NCBI GenBank assembly: GCA_032718475.1
Contig: JAUCBJ010008416.1
Coordinates: forward strand, 1 to 24,792
Length of the DNA: 24,792 nucleotides
Source of the DNA: Nemertoderma westbladi
Taxonomy: Eukaryota > Xenacoelomorpha > Nemertodermatida > Nemertodermatidae
Direction of reading: 5' to 3'
In this document: in pieces, positions 9,553 through 18,760 of the stretch
Position numbering within the stretch: the stretch's first letter is position 1
Layout: each line of letters begins with the position of its first letter
The notes under the pieces: model-generated
Seen by the model: only the letters and a program-made list of their open reading frames with translations
What the model was told of the DNA's origin: nothing
The model's database searches: none
Translations under genes and position numbers: made by a program

Positions 9553-10625
9553 CGGCAGCTCCAAACCAAAACCCAGTAAGTACATTTTTTGACTTTTCGA
9601 GATAATCTCGTTTAAAGTTTTTGGACTTTAAACAGCTGGCATTTGGTTAAAATTTAATTTGATGAGTTATAATTTTGTGTACCTTTACAAATTGTACATA
9701 TATATTAGTGCCAAAACTTTTTTTTTTAATTTATTCCTTACTTTTCATATAAATCGACTTACACGGTTTTGGTATGGTAGAAAAGAAAATAATTGTGATT
9801 TTTGATGCATCAATACCCAGTAACGTCACGATTCCCATTTCAAAACACAGTAACTAATTTGCCCACACCAAAACCCAGTAAACTAACATTTAACTTTTCC
9901 AATCAGTTACCTTTCCCATGCCAAAACCAAGTAACTGACAAGTCCCTTCGCCAAAACCCAGTAACTCTGACTTCCTTCGCCAAAACGGTTAGCGAAAACA
10001 AAGAGGCAACATTCTAGAATATAATATTCTAGAACATTTAATTATTTGTCTACGTCTGTTGCGTTGCCGGAGTTACTGGGTTTTGGTTTGGCATAGTATC
10101 TGCATTCGGGAAATCCCACGTCAAAACCCAGTATCTCAAACTGCTGGAAACCCAGTAACTCTGTTTACTGGGTTTTGACGTGGTAAATCTGACATTATCA
10201 ATATACATACTGGGTTTTGACTTGGACAATTTGTCTTTCGGAAATGATACTCAATTTTGTTCAGAAAATACCATGTGAAAACCCAGTAAAGAATTTTGCT
10301 CGAAACCCAGTAAGTGCAGTTACTGGGTTTTGGCGCAGGATCTTGGGATTTTTGAGCACATACTGGGTTTTGATGGAGTAACTTTTTCAAAATAACACCA
10401 GAAAGGATACACGAAACCCAGTAACTAGCATTACTGTGTTTCGACGTGGTATTTGCTCTAAATTAGCTAATTAGTTAATTAATTAATTGTTAATACTGCG
10501 AAATCAGTTAGTGCTATGGTTTCGAAACTGAGTCAGATGAATTCTACGCCCCCAAAAACCCCAAAAATCGAAAAAGCTCGATTTCGAAAAAAATTGACAT
10601 ACTGGGTTTTGGTTTGGAGCTGCCG
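9553..10625. mobile_element. Non-autonomous DNA transposon with 26-bp TIRs and many CCAAAACCCAGTAA motifs
   Basis: The first 26 bases (9553-9578, starting CGGCAGCTCCAAACC) are a perfect reverse complement of the last 26 (10600-10625). ATAA lies directly outside both ends (9549-9552 and 10626-10629), a likely 4-bp target-site duplication. Inside, the word CCAAAACCCAGTAA or a close variant occurs about 16-18 times in both orientations. Plus-strand copies are near 9566, 9813, 9841, 9868, 9921, 9950, 10121, 10148, 10275, 10301 and 10412. TACTGGGTTTTG-type copies are near 10074, 10165, 10209, 10320, 10361, 10429 and 10600. Many minus-orientation copies continue into RNGTGG or GGTTTGG, matching the inner TIR. 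Such sub-terminal motif arrays usually bind the transposase. No transposase ORF exists; the small ORFs are the repeats read through. Superfamily unknown. Confidence 0.85.
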
Positions 10626-10629
10626 ATAA

Positions 10630-10864
10630 GTTTCCTTTAAACTAACGCTGGCATCGGGGCAATGGTTCGAATATTCGTGAAAGCAAACAAATATCGGAAA
10701 CTACTAGCCACAAGGTTTAAAGTAACTTCGTCATAAATTGCTACAAAACAATATGGAACCATGGCAACAATAAGCAGAACTCCAATAACAACAAGGCTAT
10801 GCGGAGACACACGGTTAGAGTTAGTAACACGAACTTATGGGAAATGCAATTGGCAATCCCTTAT
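10630..10864. other. Short intergenic spacer
   Basis: No gene is seen. It contains ACCATGGCAAC at about 10758, which resembles an RFX X-box half-site, and a GGTTCGAAT word near 10664 that is B-box-like but has no tRNA around it. Confidence 0.35.
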
Positions 10865-11262
10865 TATACAATCGCGTGGAATACAATGACTTAAATTAAA
10901 CGAATTATAGGTACACGGACCCCCCCCCCCCCCCCCCCCCTTTTTATCCAGCTTCTAATGAGATAAAAACACACTGCTCGATCTCCAGAAATATTATGTA
11001 TTCATGACATAGCATCGCGGATGCAAAACCATGTACCTTAGGCTAGCTGAAGAAATTAAAATATTGTTACCGATCTTGTAAAAATCACTAAATAAAGGTT
11101 GGAGAATAACTACAGTAGCAGTACGACGACTGGTACTGACTCAATGAGGAAGGAGGTGTAACTAAGTTCGTGCAATTTAATTAAGATTTGTAGAAAAATA
11201 GGGGAGGGGGGGGGGGTAGGTACCTGAATAACGACATTATATTCCGGGATCGGGACATGGTG
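10865..11262. mobile_element. Worn member of the long-TIR hairpin family
   Basis: The right end (about 11180-11262) matches the right end of the 18.76-19.67 kb hairpin in order: GATTTGTAGAAAAAT, a G run (11206-11216), then GAATAACGACATTATATTC, then GGGACATGGTG followed by TA (11263-11264). Likeness continues inward for roughly another 80 bases. The left end is more worn but keeps GTGGAATACAATGAC, a 21-C run (10920-10940) and CTTCTAATGAGAT, in mirror order. The outermost left bases are not clearly preserved. No ORF is present. Confidence 0.55.
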
Positions 11263-11319
11263 TATACCATATAACAAATTGTAATAATTGAAAAAACAAA
11301 ATACAAAGACTCATAGCCA

Positions 11320-11680
11320 TGTCTGTGGAGTTCTGCAACCAGACATACAACATCCACTCTAACGCAAAGCGCACCAGCAACCAATCAGAAACTACGTCCA
11401 TGCATTGTGTTGCGCCTCGTTGCGGGAGGTTTCGGTATTCCCTATTTTACTTTCAGTACTCGCATTGTGTGCCGCGTCCGTTTCGCTTCCGGCACAGTGG
11501 ATGGTCCCTTTTCCGAAAGTTCTATTGGCGACAGCTGCGTTGTTGTGTTGCTTGGCAACCAACCCGTTGCTGGAATTGCGACGGACTACATCCTCTGCGA
11601 ACACCAGCCCGGCGAACTGCGCGTCCGTATAGACTCCATTGGGGATCGTGAACGAATCATCTGGAACAAACGGGGGAGGG
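11320..11680. other. GC- and CpG-rich island with CCAAT and X-box-like words
   Basis: A sharply bounded, CpG-rich block about 360 bases long stands in AT-rich DNA. It holds ACCAATCAGAAACTACGTCC (CCAAT box) near 11379 and GTTGCTTGGCAAC (11547-11559), which has the dyad layout of an RFX X-box. It is open in all three plus frames for 70-110 codons and in one minus frame, as expected from high GC, and none of those translations matches a family I know. It could be a promoter island, an unrecognised exon or a repeat fragment. It lies about 580 bases beyond the 3' end of the convergently oriented SF3B1 gene, so it is not the SF3B1 promoter. Confidence 0.35.
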
Positions 11681-12106
11681 GGCGATACCTAAACTTGAAG
11701 AAAACTAAAAGTTATTAAGCTGTTCCCATAGCAACACCCACAAATACAACTCAGACAACCACAATTAATATATTAAGTTATAAAACTATATAAAAGTTGC
11801 GACTTGGAAAGTTATATGTTTTCTGTCATCAAGCAAAATATATTTAAAATGGATTTTTTGTTTGTAGAAGAGGAATAATTGTAAGAAATTGTTATAATTC
11901 AAAGTAACTAATAACAAACTCATGTTAACATATAAACATTATGGTAAACCAAGGAATACTATTGAGTGAGATACTGACAGTGCCGAAATAAAAGCGCGAA
12001 AGTAATTTACAAGTGCGAATATTCGCGTTTAGTTCTTCGATGATAATAAACAAAACATTAAATCCATCACACATTAAATATTCAAAAGGTAAATCAACGA
12101 CTTTAG
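11681..12106. other. AT-rich intergenic DNA beyond the SF3B1 3' end
   Basis: No gene is seen. Another CCATAGCAAC word occurs at 11726-11735. GTGCGAATATTCGCG near 12014 is a small palindrome of unknown meaning. Confidence 0.4.
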
Positions 12107-12112
12107 TTTATT
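12107..12112 (-). promoter_or_regulatory. Poly(A) signal for SF3B1
   Basis: TTTATT on the plus strand reads AATAAA on the minus strand, about 150 bases downstream of the SF3B1 stop codon. This is a normal distance for a 3' UTR and is the first such hexamer I noticed after the stop. Confidence 0.55.
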
Positions 12113-12262
12113 ATTGTTTTTATGTGAATGTAAAAACAAACACCGTAAATTACATATTTAAGAATTAAGTTGTGAAAGAAACAGCCCAATAAGAACTCAA
12201 TGGCATTGCGCTATCCGGATCTCTCTGTTTTTACCAGTACGCACCATTGGGTGTCCGTCCAT

Positions 12263-15200
12263 CTACAAGAAGTAGTCCAGATGGTCCCGCGAATATGTGT
12301 TCTTTACGTCGTTTGGAACACGAGGATAGCTGTAGTTCAGTGAGTCCTGGGCTCCGACGTAGATCGTGTTGTACACCCTCCAGTAAACGTCTCGGACCTT
12401 ACGAGCGGGATGAAAGAGGCCCTGGAGGCAGTATTGGAGCATCTTGTTGGGACCCAGAGATACCCTAAACCCGTCAAGAGCCTCAAAGACAGCCTGGATG
12501 ACGTGAGGGGACGTCTCGAAGATGTTGGGCCAAACGTAGTTGAGGAGGTGGAGGAGGGCGTCTTCGCAGTTGAACCCTGTAACTCCGATCGCCATGTGTT
12601 TGATCGCCGCACTAGCGATCTGTCGATGAACTAAATCTCGTTCCATCAGCGCATCTTCCAGCAGCGGCGACACGGAATATATATAATCCTTACCCATCTC
12701 CCCAATGTACTCGAACATAAACGCCAACGCTTTGAGAACTCCGTTCTGAACGTTGAGTTCGGGAACTCTGTATTCGTTCATCAATGCGGGAAGGACCGTA
12801 AATGGGGAACAGGTTTCCGCTACAATCGCAATAGCAACTGTGGTGCAAACGCGCAACTGACGCTCCTGGACTTTAAGATTGTTCAATAAAGTTGCCATGA
12901 CATCATGCGGACCGATCGCTTTGGCGATGTACCCGAAGGTATTTACAGCGGCCCTTCTGATCGATTTCTTGTGGGCTTTGAGTAACTCGAGTAAATCGAA
13001 GCAGATCCGCATCCACTCCCGAGCTGAAACGTATTCGGAACCGCGGTCAGCCACTCGCCCAACCAAATCGATGCAGTTCTCCTGCACCTTCTCGTGGCGG
13101 TTCTTCAGCACCGGTGTCAGTCGCGGCAGGAGATCCTTTATGGGCGGCGTCATCTTGTGCATCCCGATCACGTTCACGATGGCCTTGAGCGCCCCGAGGA
13201 TGGAACCCAGGACCTCCGGATACTCCTCCCCAAGATACTCGTAGAGAACGACCCCCAGATGTCCCATCAACTTCTCCTCCTGACAGTTCTTCATAACGAT
13301 TGCGATTCGCGCGATCAGATCGGCCGCCTGTTGTCGTACTTTAGCCGACTTGTTGTTGAGTCGCCAGAGAATGGTCCCGCATATCTGCGGGAGGTAGGGT
13401 TTAACCCTCTTCCCGAGGGCGTTAACTACAGTACCGAAACCGTTGAGCATCACGTTATCCTCTTGGGTCTGCTCCTGGAAGGCGTACAGAATCCCATCAA
13501 TGAGCTGCTCCTCTAACCTACTGTCTATATCCGAGGCTCCCAAACCGCCCATTATCTTGTCTATAGTCTCAAGTACCATCTTCCTGTACTGTTCCGACTC
13601 ATCTTTGAGGTCGTCTACTATCCGACCTATTATCTCAGAGGCGCCGGTTTTACTGGCGATCTCGACCGTTGTATCAACCAACTGGCGGTAATGCCGGCGA
13701 TCCAAGGCCATTCGGTGGTTCCAAAAGTTCTTAAAGAACGGCGGCAGAATCTCGTCCCGGATGTACTGCGGCTGTACGCCGTCGGTGCCGCAGCATTGCT
13801 TGACTACCTTCAACACGATCTTCTTCATTTCCTCGTCGGGACTCTGGAACTCCCGGATTAGGATCAGCATCACCTCCCGTGTGTAGTAGTTCGCGTACTC
13901 CGCGTCCATCAGCGGGATCAGGTAACCGATGGCTTTGAGGAAGGCGGCCAACCCCTTCCCCCGGTGCTGCCGGATTCCCTTCCACAACGGTTTCAACACC
14001 GAATCGAACGACTCGATCCCGTAGGGGGTCGCCGCCTCGGCGAGCGCCGCCAACGCGAGCGCCGTAATCGTGCGGACCTTCTGCTGCTCGTCTACCAACC
14101 CGTGCTCGATGATCTCCACTAGGGACCGCAGATGGGGCAGCACCGCGCAGCCCATCAGTATGGAGATCTGCTGGACTATCTTTATCCCGGTGTGCCGGGC
14201 CTGCCACGACTTCTTGGACTTACAGACAGCCTTGAGGAAGGGAAGTAGCGAGGGGATCCCCAGGGAGGATGCGACCACCGCGAAGGCCCGGGCCGTCGTG
14301 TTGCGAACGTATTCGTCGAGGTTATCGATGTCGGGACGCATCGTGGAGATCATGGTGGCGAGTCCGGCGGCCTTGGCAAGGTTCGAGATGATCTCGCGCC
14401 CCTCGACTCGCGCGTAGTAATCCTCGTCGATGAGGAGCGGCTCGATAACCACGAGGATCTTATGGACGTAGGGGCGGACCAAGTCGTCGAGTTTGTAGAG
14501 AACTCGGTCGATAACCTTAACAAGTAGATGCCGTTCCTGGTCCTCTAGAGTCGGGGACATCAGCAACGGAAGGATCTGGTTGAACAACGGACCCGCTCCA
14601 AACTCGCGCGATTTATCAGTTACTTTCCGTAATGCCGCCTTCCTCATTGGCGGCGTTCCGTTCTTTATCTTTAACAAAAGTTTCATTATCAGTCGTTCCC
14701 TCTGTTCCTCGCTACTCAGTTGTTCCTCATCCACATCGACCAGGAGTTTCCCGAAGTATTGAACATCGTCGGGTTTAACGAACGGGAGAGTCCCGGACTG
14801 GAGTTGCTCGGTTGCCGCAGCAGCACCACCCGGGGTCCCCGGGTCCTGCATGGTGAATCCAGCGGCTGCAGCGCCCCCCAGGGGCGTCGGGGTCGCCGTT
14901 AGTTTCCGCGCCGGGGTCCGGATGGGAACGTAGGAGGTCGGCGGCTGGAGGACCTCATAGCCCTCGGTCGGGAGGATCGTGTCGAGTTCCTCGTCCCCGA
15001 GATGGCGGTTCCGTTCATCGATCTCGCGTTCCCAACGCCACGCCTGCCACTGTTCCGGGGTGAGGAACGCCCCGGGGGCGGGCGTCGCCATCCCCATGGC
15101 CTTGGCGCCCGCGGGCGTCGCCCCGCCCCCCGGGGTGGCTGCCCCAGGGGTTATCGGGGTCCCGGGGGTCCCCACCGTCCCGGGTGTCCCGCCCACCGTC

Positions 15201-16282
15201 CCGGGCGTCCCGGCCGGCGTCTCGTCCCAACGGGACCGCCGCTTTGAGGCCCCCGGGGTCTCCGGCTCACCACCCCGGTCGGTGCGCGGCGTCTCGGCCC
15301 AGCCGCTGTGCGCCCCGCCCCCATGGGGGGTGTCCCGCTCAGTCGCCGGGGTGACGTCCCAGCGGTTGCGACGGGAGCTGGGCGTGGCGTCGCCGCCCCT
15401 CCCCGGTGTGGCGGTCCCCGGGGTGGCGCCCGGCGTAGCTCCCGGGGTGGCGGTTCGCCCCGGGGTGTCCTCCCATCGCATCCTGGTGCTGGGCGTCGCC
15501 CCGGGGGTGTCCGTCGCCTTGCTACGGCCCGGGGTCTCCTCCCAGACGTCCCGGGTCCCGTGCGGCGTGGCGGAACCTCCCGGTGTGGGCGGCAGCGAGG
15601 GAGTGGCCCCAGCCTCGTCCCAACCCGACCCGGAGACCTTCTTCCTCGCCGGGGTATCCGCTCCGCCCGCCGGCGTATCTTCCTGGTCCCAACGGCGCTT
15701 TTTTAACGCCGCTTTTTGGACCGACAACTGCGGCGGCATCGCATTGGCCAACTCCCCCGCCTCGCCCTTCTCTTTGATTCGCTGTCGCACCACATTCTCG
15801 TCCTTAGCGAGTTTCTGCTCCTTCATTATCTCCATGTAGGTTCGGAGTTTCGGGTCGGGTGTTTTCCCGCCATCGGCGAAGGGATCGTGTCTCTCGGGAC
15901 TGATTATCATCTGTCGTCGCTTCGCTCGGTACTCGTTCTCCCGATCGGCTATGGTCGGGGCCCGGTGCTCCGCGAACGGGTCGTAGTCCTTCTCCGGTTG
16001 CTGCAGTTGGTTGAGCAACGCAACCGGAGCCGTAATCGACCGACTGTTCCGAACGAAACCCGTCGTTCCCATGTCGTCGTCATCATCGAAGTTTTCATTC
16101 ACATTGATGGAGAGGTCGTAGCCGTCGAACCGATTGGAACCTACTTTATCGTAGACATCGGTATCGAACACATCCCCGAAACCTATTTTCTCCGACTGTT
16201 TCGGAGATTCCAGTCCAACTAAACTCTCCTTTTTTTCCTGGATAGAACGAATTTGAGCTTCGATATCGTTCCCTCCAGCCAT
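12263..16282 (-). CDS. SF3B1: Splicing factor 3B subunit 1 (SF3B1/SF3b155), single exon
   Basis: SF3B1 is the HEAT-repeat scaffold of the SF3b complex in the U2 snRNP. In the nucleus it clamps the branch-site/U2 duplex and helps choose the branch adenosine. The 1,339-aa product aligns end to end with human SF3B1 (1,304 aa). Residues 1-180 hold DIEAQIR, DPFAEHR-P-IADRE and [19 protein letters not shown]. Residues 190-400 form the Thr-Pro-rich region with repeated RWD/RWE-TP sites (U2AF-ligand-type tryptophans, e.g. W198, W270, W308, W352). [14 protein letters not shown] is near 413-426. The p14-contact and HEAT region runs from about 500 to the end. The cancer-hotspot equivalents are all wild type: R660, H697, K701 and K735 (human R625, H662, K666, K700; offset 35, from the longer TP region and N-terminal changes). 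The stop is TAG, just after LDYFL. The ATG at 16282 is preceded in frame by TAA at 16310-16312 with no other ATG between, which fixes the start. The initiation context is weak (T at -3). No introns interrupt the frame, whereas the human gene has many. Coding DNA is far richer in G+C than its flanks, most of all in the TP region (about 15.0-15.7 kb). Confidence 0.98.
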   Translation of the reverse strand: MAGGNDIEAQIRSIQEKKESLVGLESPKQSEKIGFGDVFDTDVYDKVGSNRFDGYDLSINVNENFDDDDDMGTTGFVRNSRSITAPVALLNQLQQPEKDYDPFAEHRAPTIADRENEYRAKRRQMIISPERHDPFADGGKTPDPKLRTYMEIMKEQKLAKDENVVRQRIKEKGEAGELANAMPPQLSVQKAALKKRRWDQEDTPAGGADTPARKKVSGSGWDEAGATPSLPPTPGGSATPHGTRDVWEETPGRSKATDTPGATPSTRMRWEDTPGRTATPGATPGATPGTATPGRGGDATPSSRRNRWDVTPATERDTPHGGGAHSGWAETPRTDRGGEPETPGASKRRSRWDETPAGTPGTVGGTPGTVGTPGTPITPGAATPGGGATPAGAKAMGMATPAPGAFLTPEQWQAWRWEREIDERNRHLGDEELDTILPTEGYEVLQPPTSYVPIRTPARKLTATPTPLGGAAAAGFTMQDPGTPGGAAAATEQLQSGTLPFVKPDDVQYFGKLLVDVDEEQLSSEEQRERLIMKLLLKIKNGTPPMRKAALRKVTDKSREFGAGPLFNQILPLLMSPTLEDQERHLLVKVIDRVLYKLDDLVRPYVHKILVVIEPLLIDEDYYARVEGREIISNLAKAAGLATMISTMRPDIDNLDEYVRNTTARAFAVVASSLGIPSLLPFLKAVCKSKKSWQARHTGIKIVQQISILMGCAVLPHLRSLVEIIEHGLVDEQQKVRTITALALAALAEAATPYGIESFDSVLKPLWKGIRQHRGKGLAAFLKAIGYLIPLMDAEYANYYTREVMLILIREFQSPDEEMKKIVLKVVKQCCGTDGVQPQYIRDEILPPFFKNFWNHRMALDRRHYRQLVDTTVEIASKTGASEIIGRIVDDLKDESEQYRKMVLETIDKIMGGLGASDIDSRLEEQLIDGILYAFQEQTQEDNVMLNGFGTVVNALGKRVKPYLPQICGTILWRLNNKSAKVRQQAADLIARIAIVMKNCQEEKLMGHLGVVLYEYLGEEYPEVLGSILGALKAIVNVIGMHKMTPPIKDLLPRLTPVLKNRHEKVQENCIDLVGRVADRGSEYVSAREWMRICFDLLELLKAHKKSIRRAAVNTFGYIAKAIGPHDVMATLLNNLKVQERQLRVCTTVAIAIVAETCSPFTVLPALMNEYRVPELNVQNGVLKALAFMFEYIGEMGKDYIYSVSPLLEDALMERDLVHRQIASAAIKHMAIGVTGFNCEDALLHLLNYVWPNIFETSPHVIQAVFEALDGFRVSLGPNKMLQYCLQGLFHPARKVRDVYWRVYNTIYVGAQDSLNYSYPRVPNDVKNTYSRDHLDYFL

Positions 16283-16998
16283 CGATAAATGTTTATTAAC
16301 CCAGACTATTTAAACAATTAAACGGAATAATACCGGTCTGCCTGGCGGTAGTATGTCTGTATGTAGTAAGCATGGCAGCATGGTTGGATAATTGTTAGGT
16401 TACCCAATTCGTTGTTAGGCTTGCAACATAATCATTGAATGTAAATATTGAATTTATTCCTGTAGGCCATATTCAGTTCAGCAGTTAGTTGTTTGGAAAA
16501 CCATTCAAAGTCACATCAAATCTAGTAAACCTGTATACAGCAAGGGAGGGGGTGAGATTGATAAATAATTAATTAATAGGGGGCCTACTGTAAATGTAAT
16601 ATAGAACAGTAGAATAGAAATGAGCCTATACAAAATATTTTTCCTTGCTTTATATACCGGTCCGGTACGGTAAACAGACAGCCTGGGTCCTGTCTGCCCG
16701 TATCAGTGTCCTGTCACATAACCGTACTTACTGTACTACCGGTATCCTGTGCATGCACAGCAGCAGCAGCATAATTTAACTTTAATTTGCCAAAAAAAGT
16801 AACATCTTCCAAGCTCCAAGGAGACGATTTGAATTGACTCGCGAAGTTGCGGCTAGAGGTGATGCTCTTCGTTTATTGTTGGCTACCAATTTTCTGTAAT
16901 CCCATATCATTGTTCCTTATGGTATGGATAACTCGGATCTCGGATTAAATGTACTTTAATCTGCATGTTACAGTACAAGTGGCTACTACCAGACTCAT
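16283..16998. other. SF3B1 upstream region
   Basis: This should contain the SF3B1 promoter and 5' leader on the minus strand. I see no TATA box I would defend. ATCGAT touches the start codon and TTTAAATAG lies about 30 bases upstream of it. Farther out are a palindromic ACCGGTCCGGTACGG word (about 16657) and a short CAG run (16760). No other gene is seen. Confidence 0.4.
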
Positions 16999-17208
16999 TA
17001 ACCGGACCCTCAAAATACCGTATTGAAGCTTTATATTTGATTTATATTTTACTTGTGTATTATTGACCGGACCCTTATTACCTCAACTTTAGTAACCGGC
17101 ATAATCTTATAACATTGTGTTAACTTTCGTTTATTGTTTTGGTTCCCCAACACGCCTCTGTAACCTACTCCTTTAAATGGCAATGGGTCCGGTCAACGGG
17201 TCCGGTCA
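16999..17208. repeat. Small inverted-repeat element with four ACCGGACCC sites
   Basis: ACCGGACCC occurs at 17001-17009 and 17066-17074. Its reverse complement GGGTCCGGT occurs at 17185-17193 and 17198-17206. The outer sites continue as TTAACCGGACCC and GGGTCCGGTCA. This two-plus-two inverted layout within 210 bases looks like a small mobile-element relic with paired terminal binding sites. No target duplication is clear. Confidence 0.45.
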
Positions 17209-17550
17209 GTTGCCTTTGCCTGTTTCAGTAACTACAGCATGTATCTAATATTCAACAAGAGACCATCCTTTCCCAACCTCGGACTCGGACAAATTGCAAC
17301 AGTACAGTATTTGAATTAAGATTTTCTAGGCTCAAGTTTTATGCTTAACAGCATATCCAAAATCCGCCCATATTTTAGTAGCCGTAAGATTGAAGTGGAA
17401 TATAAGGTGACCGGCATTAAGAAAATAATATCTCCTATAATGTTTCATCAATTCAAATATAATTATTCTCAATTTAAAAAAAATTTAATTCAGGGTCAAA
17501 TTGCCTTACATGTTGCTAAGTCTAGACAATAATTTTCCAACCAATCAGTT
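17209..17550. other. Intergenic DNA, no supported gene
   Basis: A 63-codon open frame at 17341-17532 is AT-rich, Lys/Ile-rich and matches nothing I know. I treat it as chance. No repeat is evident. Confidence 0.4.
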
Positions 17551-17743
17551 TTTTCCTTGTTACCATGGCGACCAAACCATCAACATTATAACAATATATA
17601 TTATATATTATATGTATTGCTATATATAATATTGTTACGGGCATATTTTATATATTAAAAATTATTATTATACATATAAAATGTTGCTGACAGAAATTCC
17701 ATACATTAAAAAATTAATTTTGTTGCCACGGTAACAATAAAAG
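17551..17743. mobile_element. Short AT-rich MITE-like inverted repeat with X-box-like ends
   Basis: The left end CTTGTTACCATGGCGACCA (about 17557-17575) is mirrored by the reverse complement of the right end, ATTGTTACCGTGGCAACAA (about 17719-17737). Between them lie mostly TA-rich words and an inner mirrored pair (ACAATATATA and TATATAATATTGT). The arms are about 20 bases and the whole is under 200 bases, like a small MITE. Both ends also match the dyad of the RFX X-box. No target duplication is certain. Confidence 0.45.
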
Positions 17744-18323
17744 ACCCGATAAGTTGAACAAATATTGTCTGGACTTGGCAACATGAATGGCAGTTAGTTG
17801 ATCTTCAAGTGATTATTATTACGACTACTAAAAAACAATTACTCTTTATGTACAATGTACAGTATTTCCAATATTTTCCAAAATTTTGCAACATGAGGAA
17901 CACAATACGGATAGGTTTCTACCGAACCAGGTAAATGCGGTAGAGCCAATGAGAATAAAATATAAATAATACACTATAATATTTTCGTACAAAAATATAC
18001 AAATTGATGCAAAAATATATCCTAAACAACACAGAACAGAAACAAATTGCATTGTACGGTTCTGTAGGCAAGTTAGTAAAATGTTTTGTGCCTCTATGGT
18101 ATTTTTACTTAAATGTGTTTGTTTACCATAATGTTGAATTATTTGATTATTTTATTATACTGTAGCCTGCCGGGGCGAAATACGGACCTAAATTGAAAGG
18201 CGCACTGGAGCAGGTTGTAGATGTGGATAGGGGGGACCAAAACAATAACTGGTGATTATAAGTGGTAAATTAAAAAATATAATTCCAGAAATATTATTGA
18301 TAGAGTTAGCTTCCATATTCCAT

Positions 18324-18327
<4 letters not shown>
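17744..18327. other. AT-rich intergenic DNA before an A tract
   Basis: No gene is recognised; the 68-codon minus-strand frame at 17846-18052 is AT-rich and hydrophobic by composition. A more GC-rich patch at about 18165-18235 (GCCTGCCGGGGCG...) is the only break in composition and could belong to a retroposed sequence ending in the A tract. Confidence 0.35.

Positions 18328-18372
<45 letters not shown>
18328..18372. repeat. 45-nt poly(A) tract
   Basis: Forty-five consecutive A bases follow CATATTT. Such a tract may be the 3' tail of a retroposed RNA (SINE, LINE or processed copy) inserted in plus orientation. I could not identify the body upstream or find flanking target duplications, so a plain homopolymer expansion is equally possible. 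Confidence 0.9.
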
Positions 18373-18375
<3 letters not shown>

Positions 18376-18758
18376 TAAACAATATATTAAATAAAGGGTA
18401 GTTGTATGGGAATTATTATATTTGCGATACTTCGGGTATAAACTGAAAGCTTACTGCAGAGTGCTGGTGGATATTTACTGGCGTATGGTTAATCATATTG
18501 CGCATTGCATGGTGCTAAATAACCATTTTGGTGATTAAATGGCTAATTTGGTTTGGTAGACTAGAAAGCCAGTAAGCTGGTTATAAGAAGACCGTCTATA
18601 AGACAACAAAACCGAAAAAACTAAATCTTAATTCCGTTTCTGTGTTAGTCCGAAGCGAAAAGATGAACAAATATTTAACCATATCCAATCCTGGCATCAC
18701 TATGAAGCAACCAATTTAAAATAAGCATAATAATAATATGCATGTATCCTAATAATAA
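18373..18758. other. AT-rich intergenic DNA, no feature seen
   Basis: Nothing beyond simple AT-rich words and an AATAAA near 18389 is visible. No ORF or repeat is supported. Confidence 0.4.
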
Positions 18759-18760
18759 TA

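Noticed and set aside
9802-10390. ORFs with repeated QNPV residues
   Set aside because: They are read-through of the CCAAAACCCAGTAA motif array in the transposon and not protein genes.
11407-11718. 103-codon ORF in the CpG-rich island as a gene
   Set aside because: All plus frames are open here because of composition and none matches a known family; codon context gives no preferred frame.
14979-15839. 286-codon plus-strand ORF, rich in Pro/Gly/Val
   Set aside because: It is the antisense of the GC-rich Thr-Pro region of SF3B1; high GC removes stops on the opposite strand.
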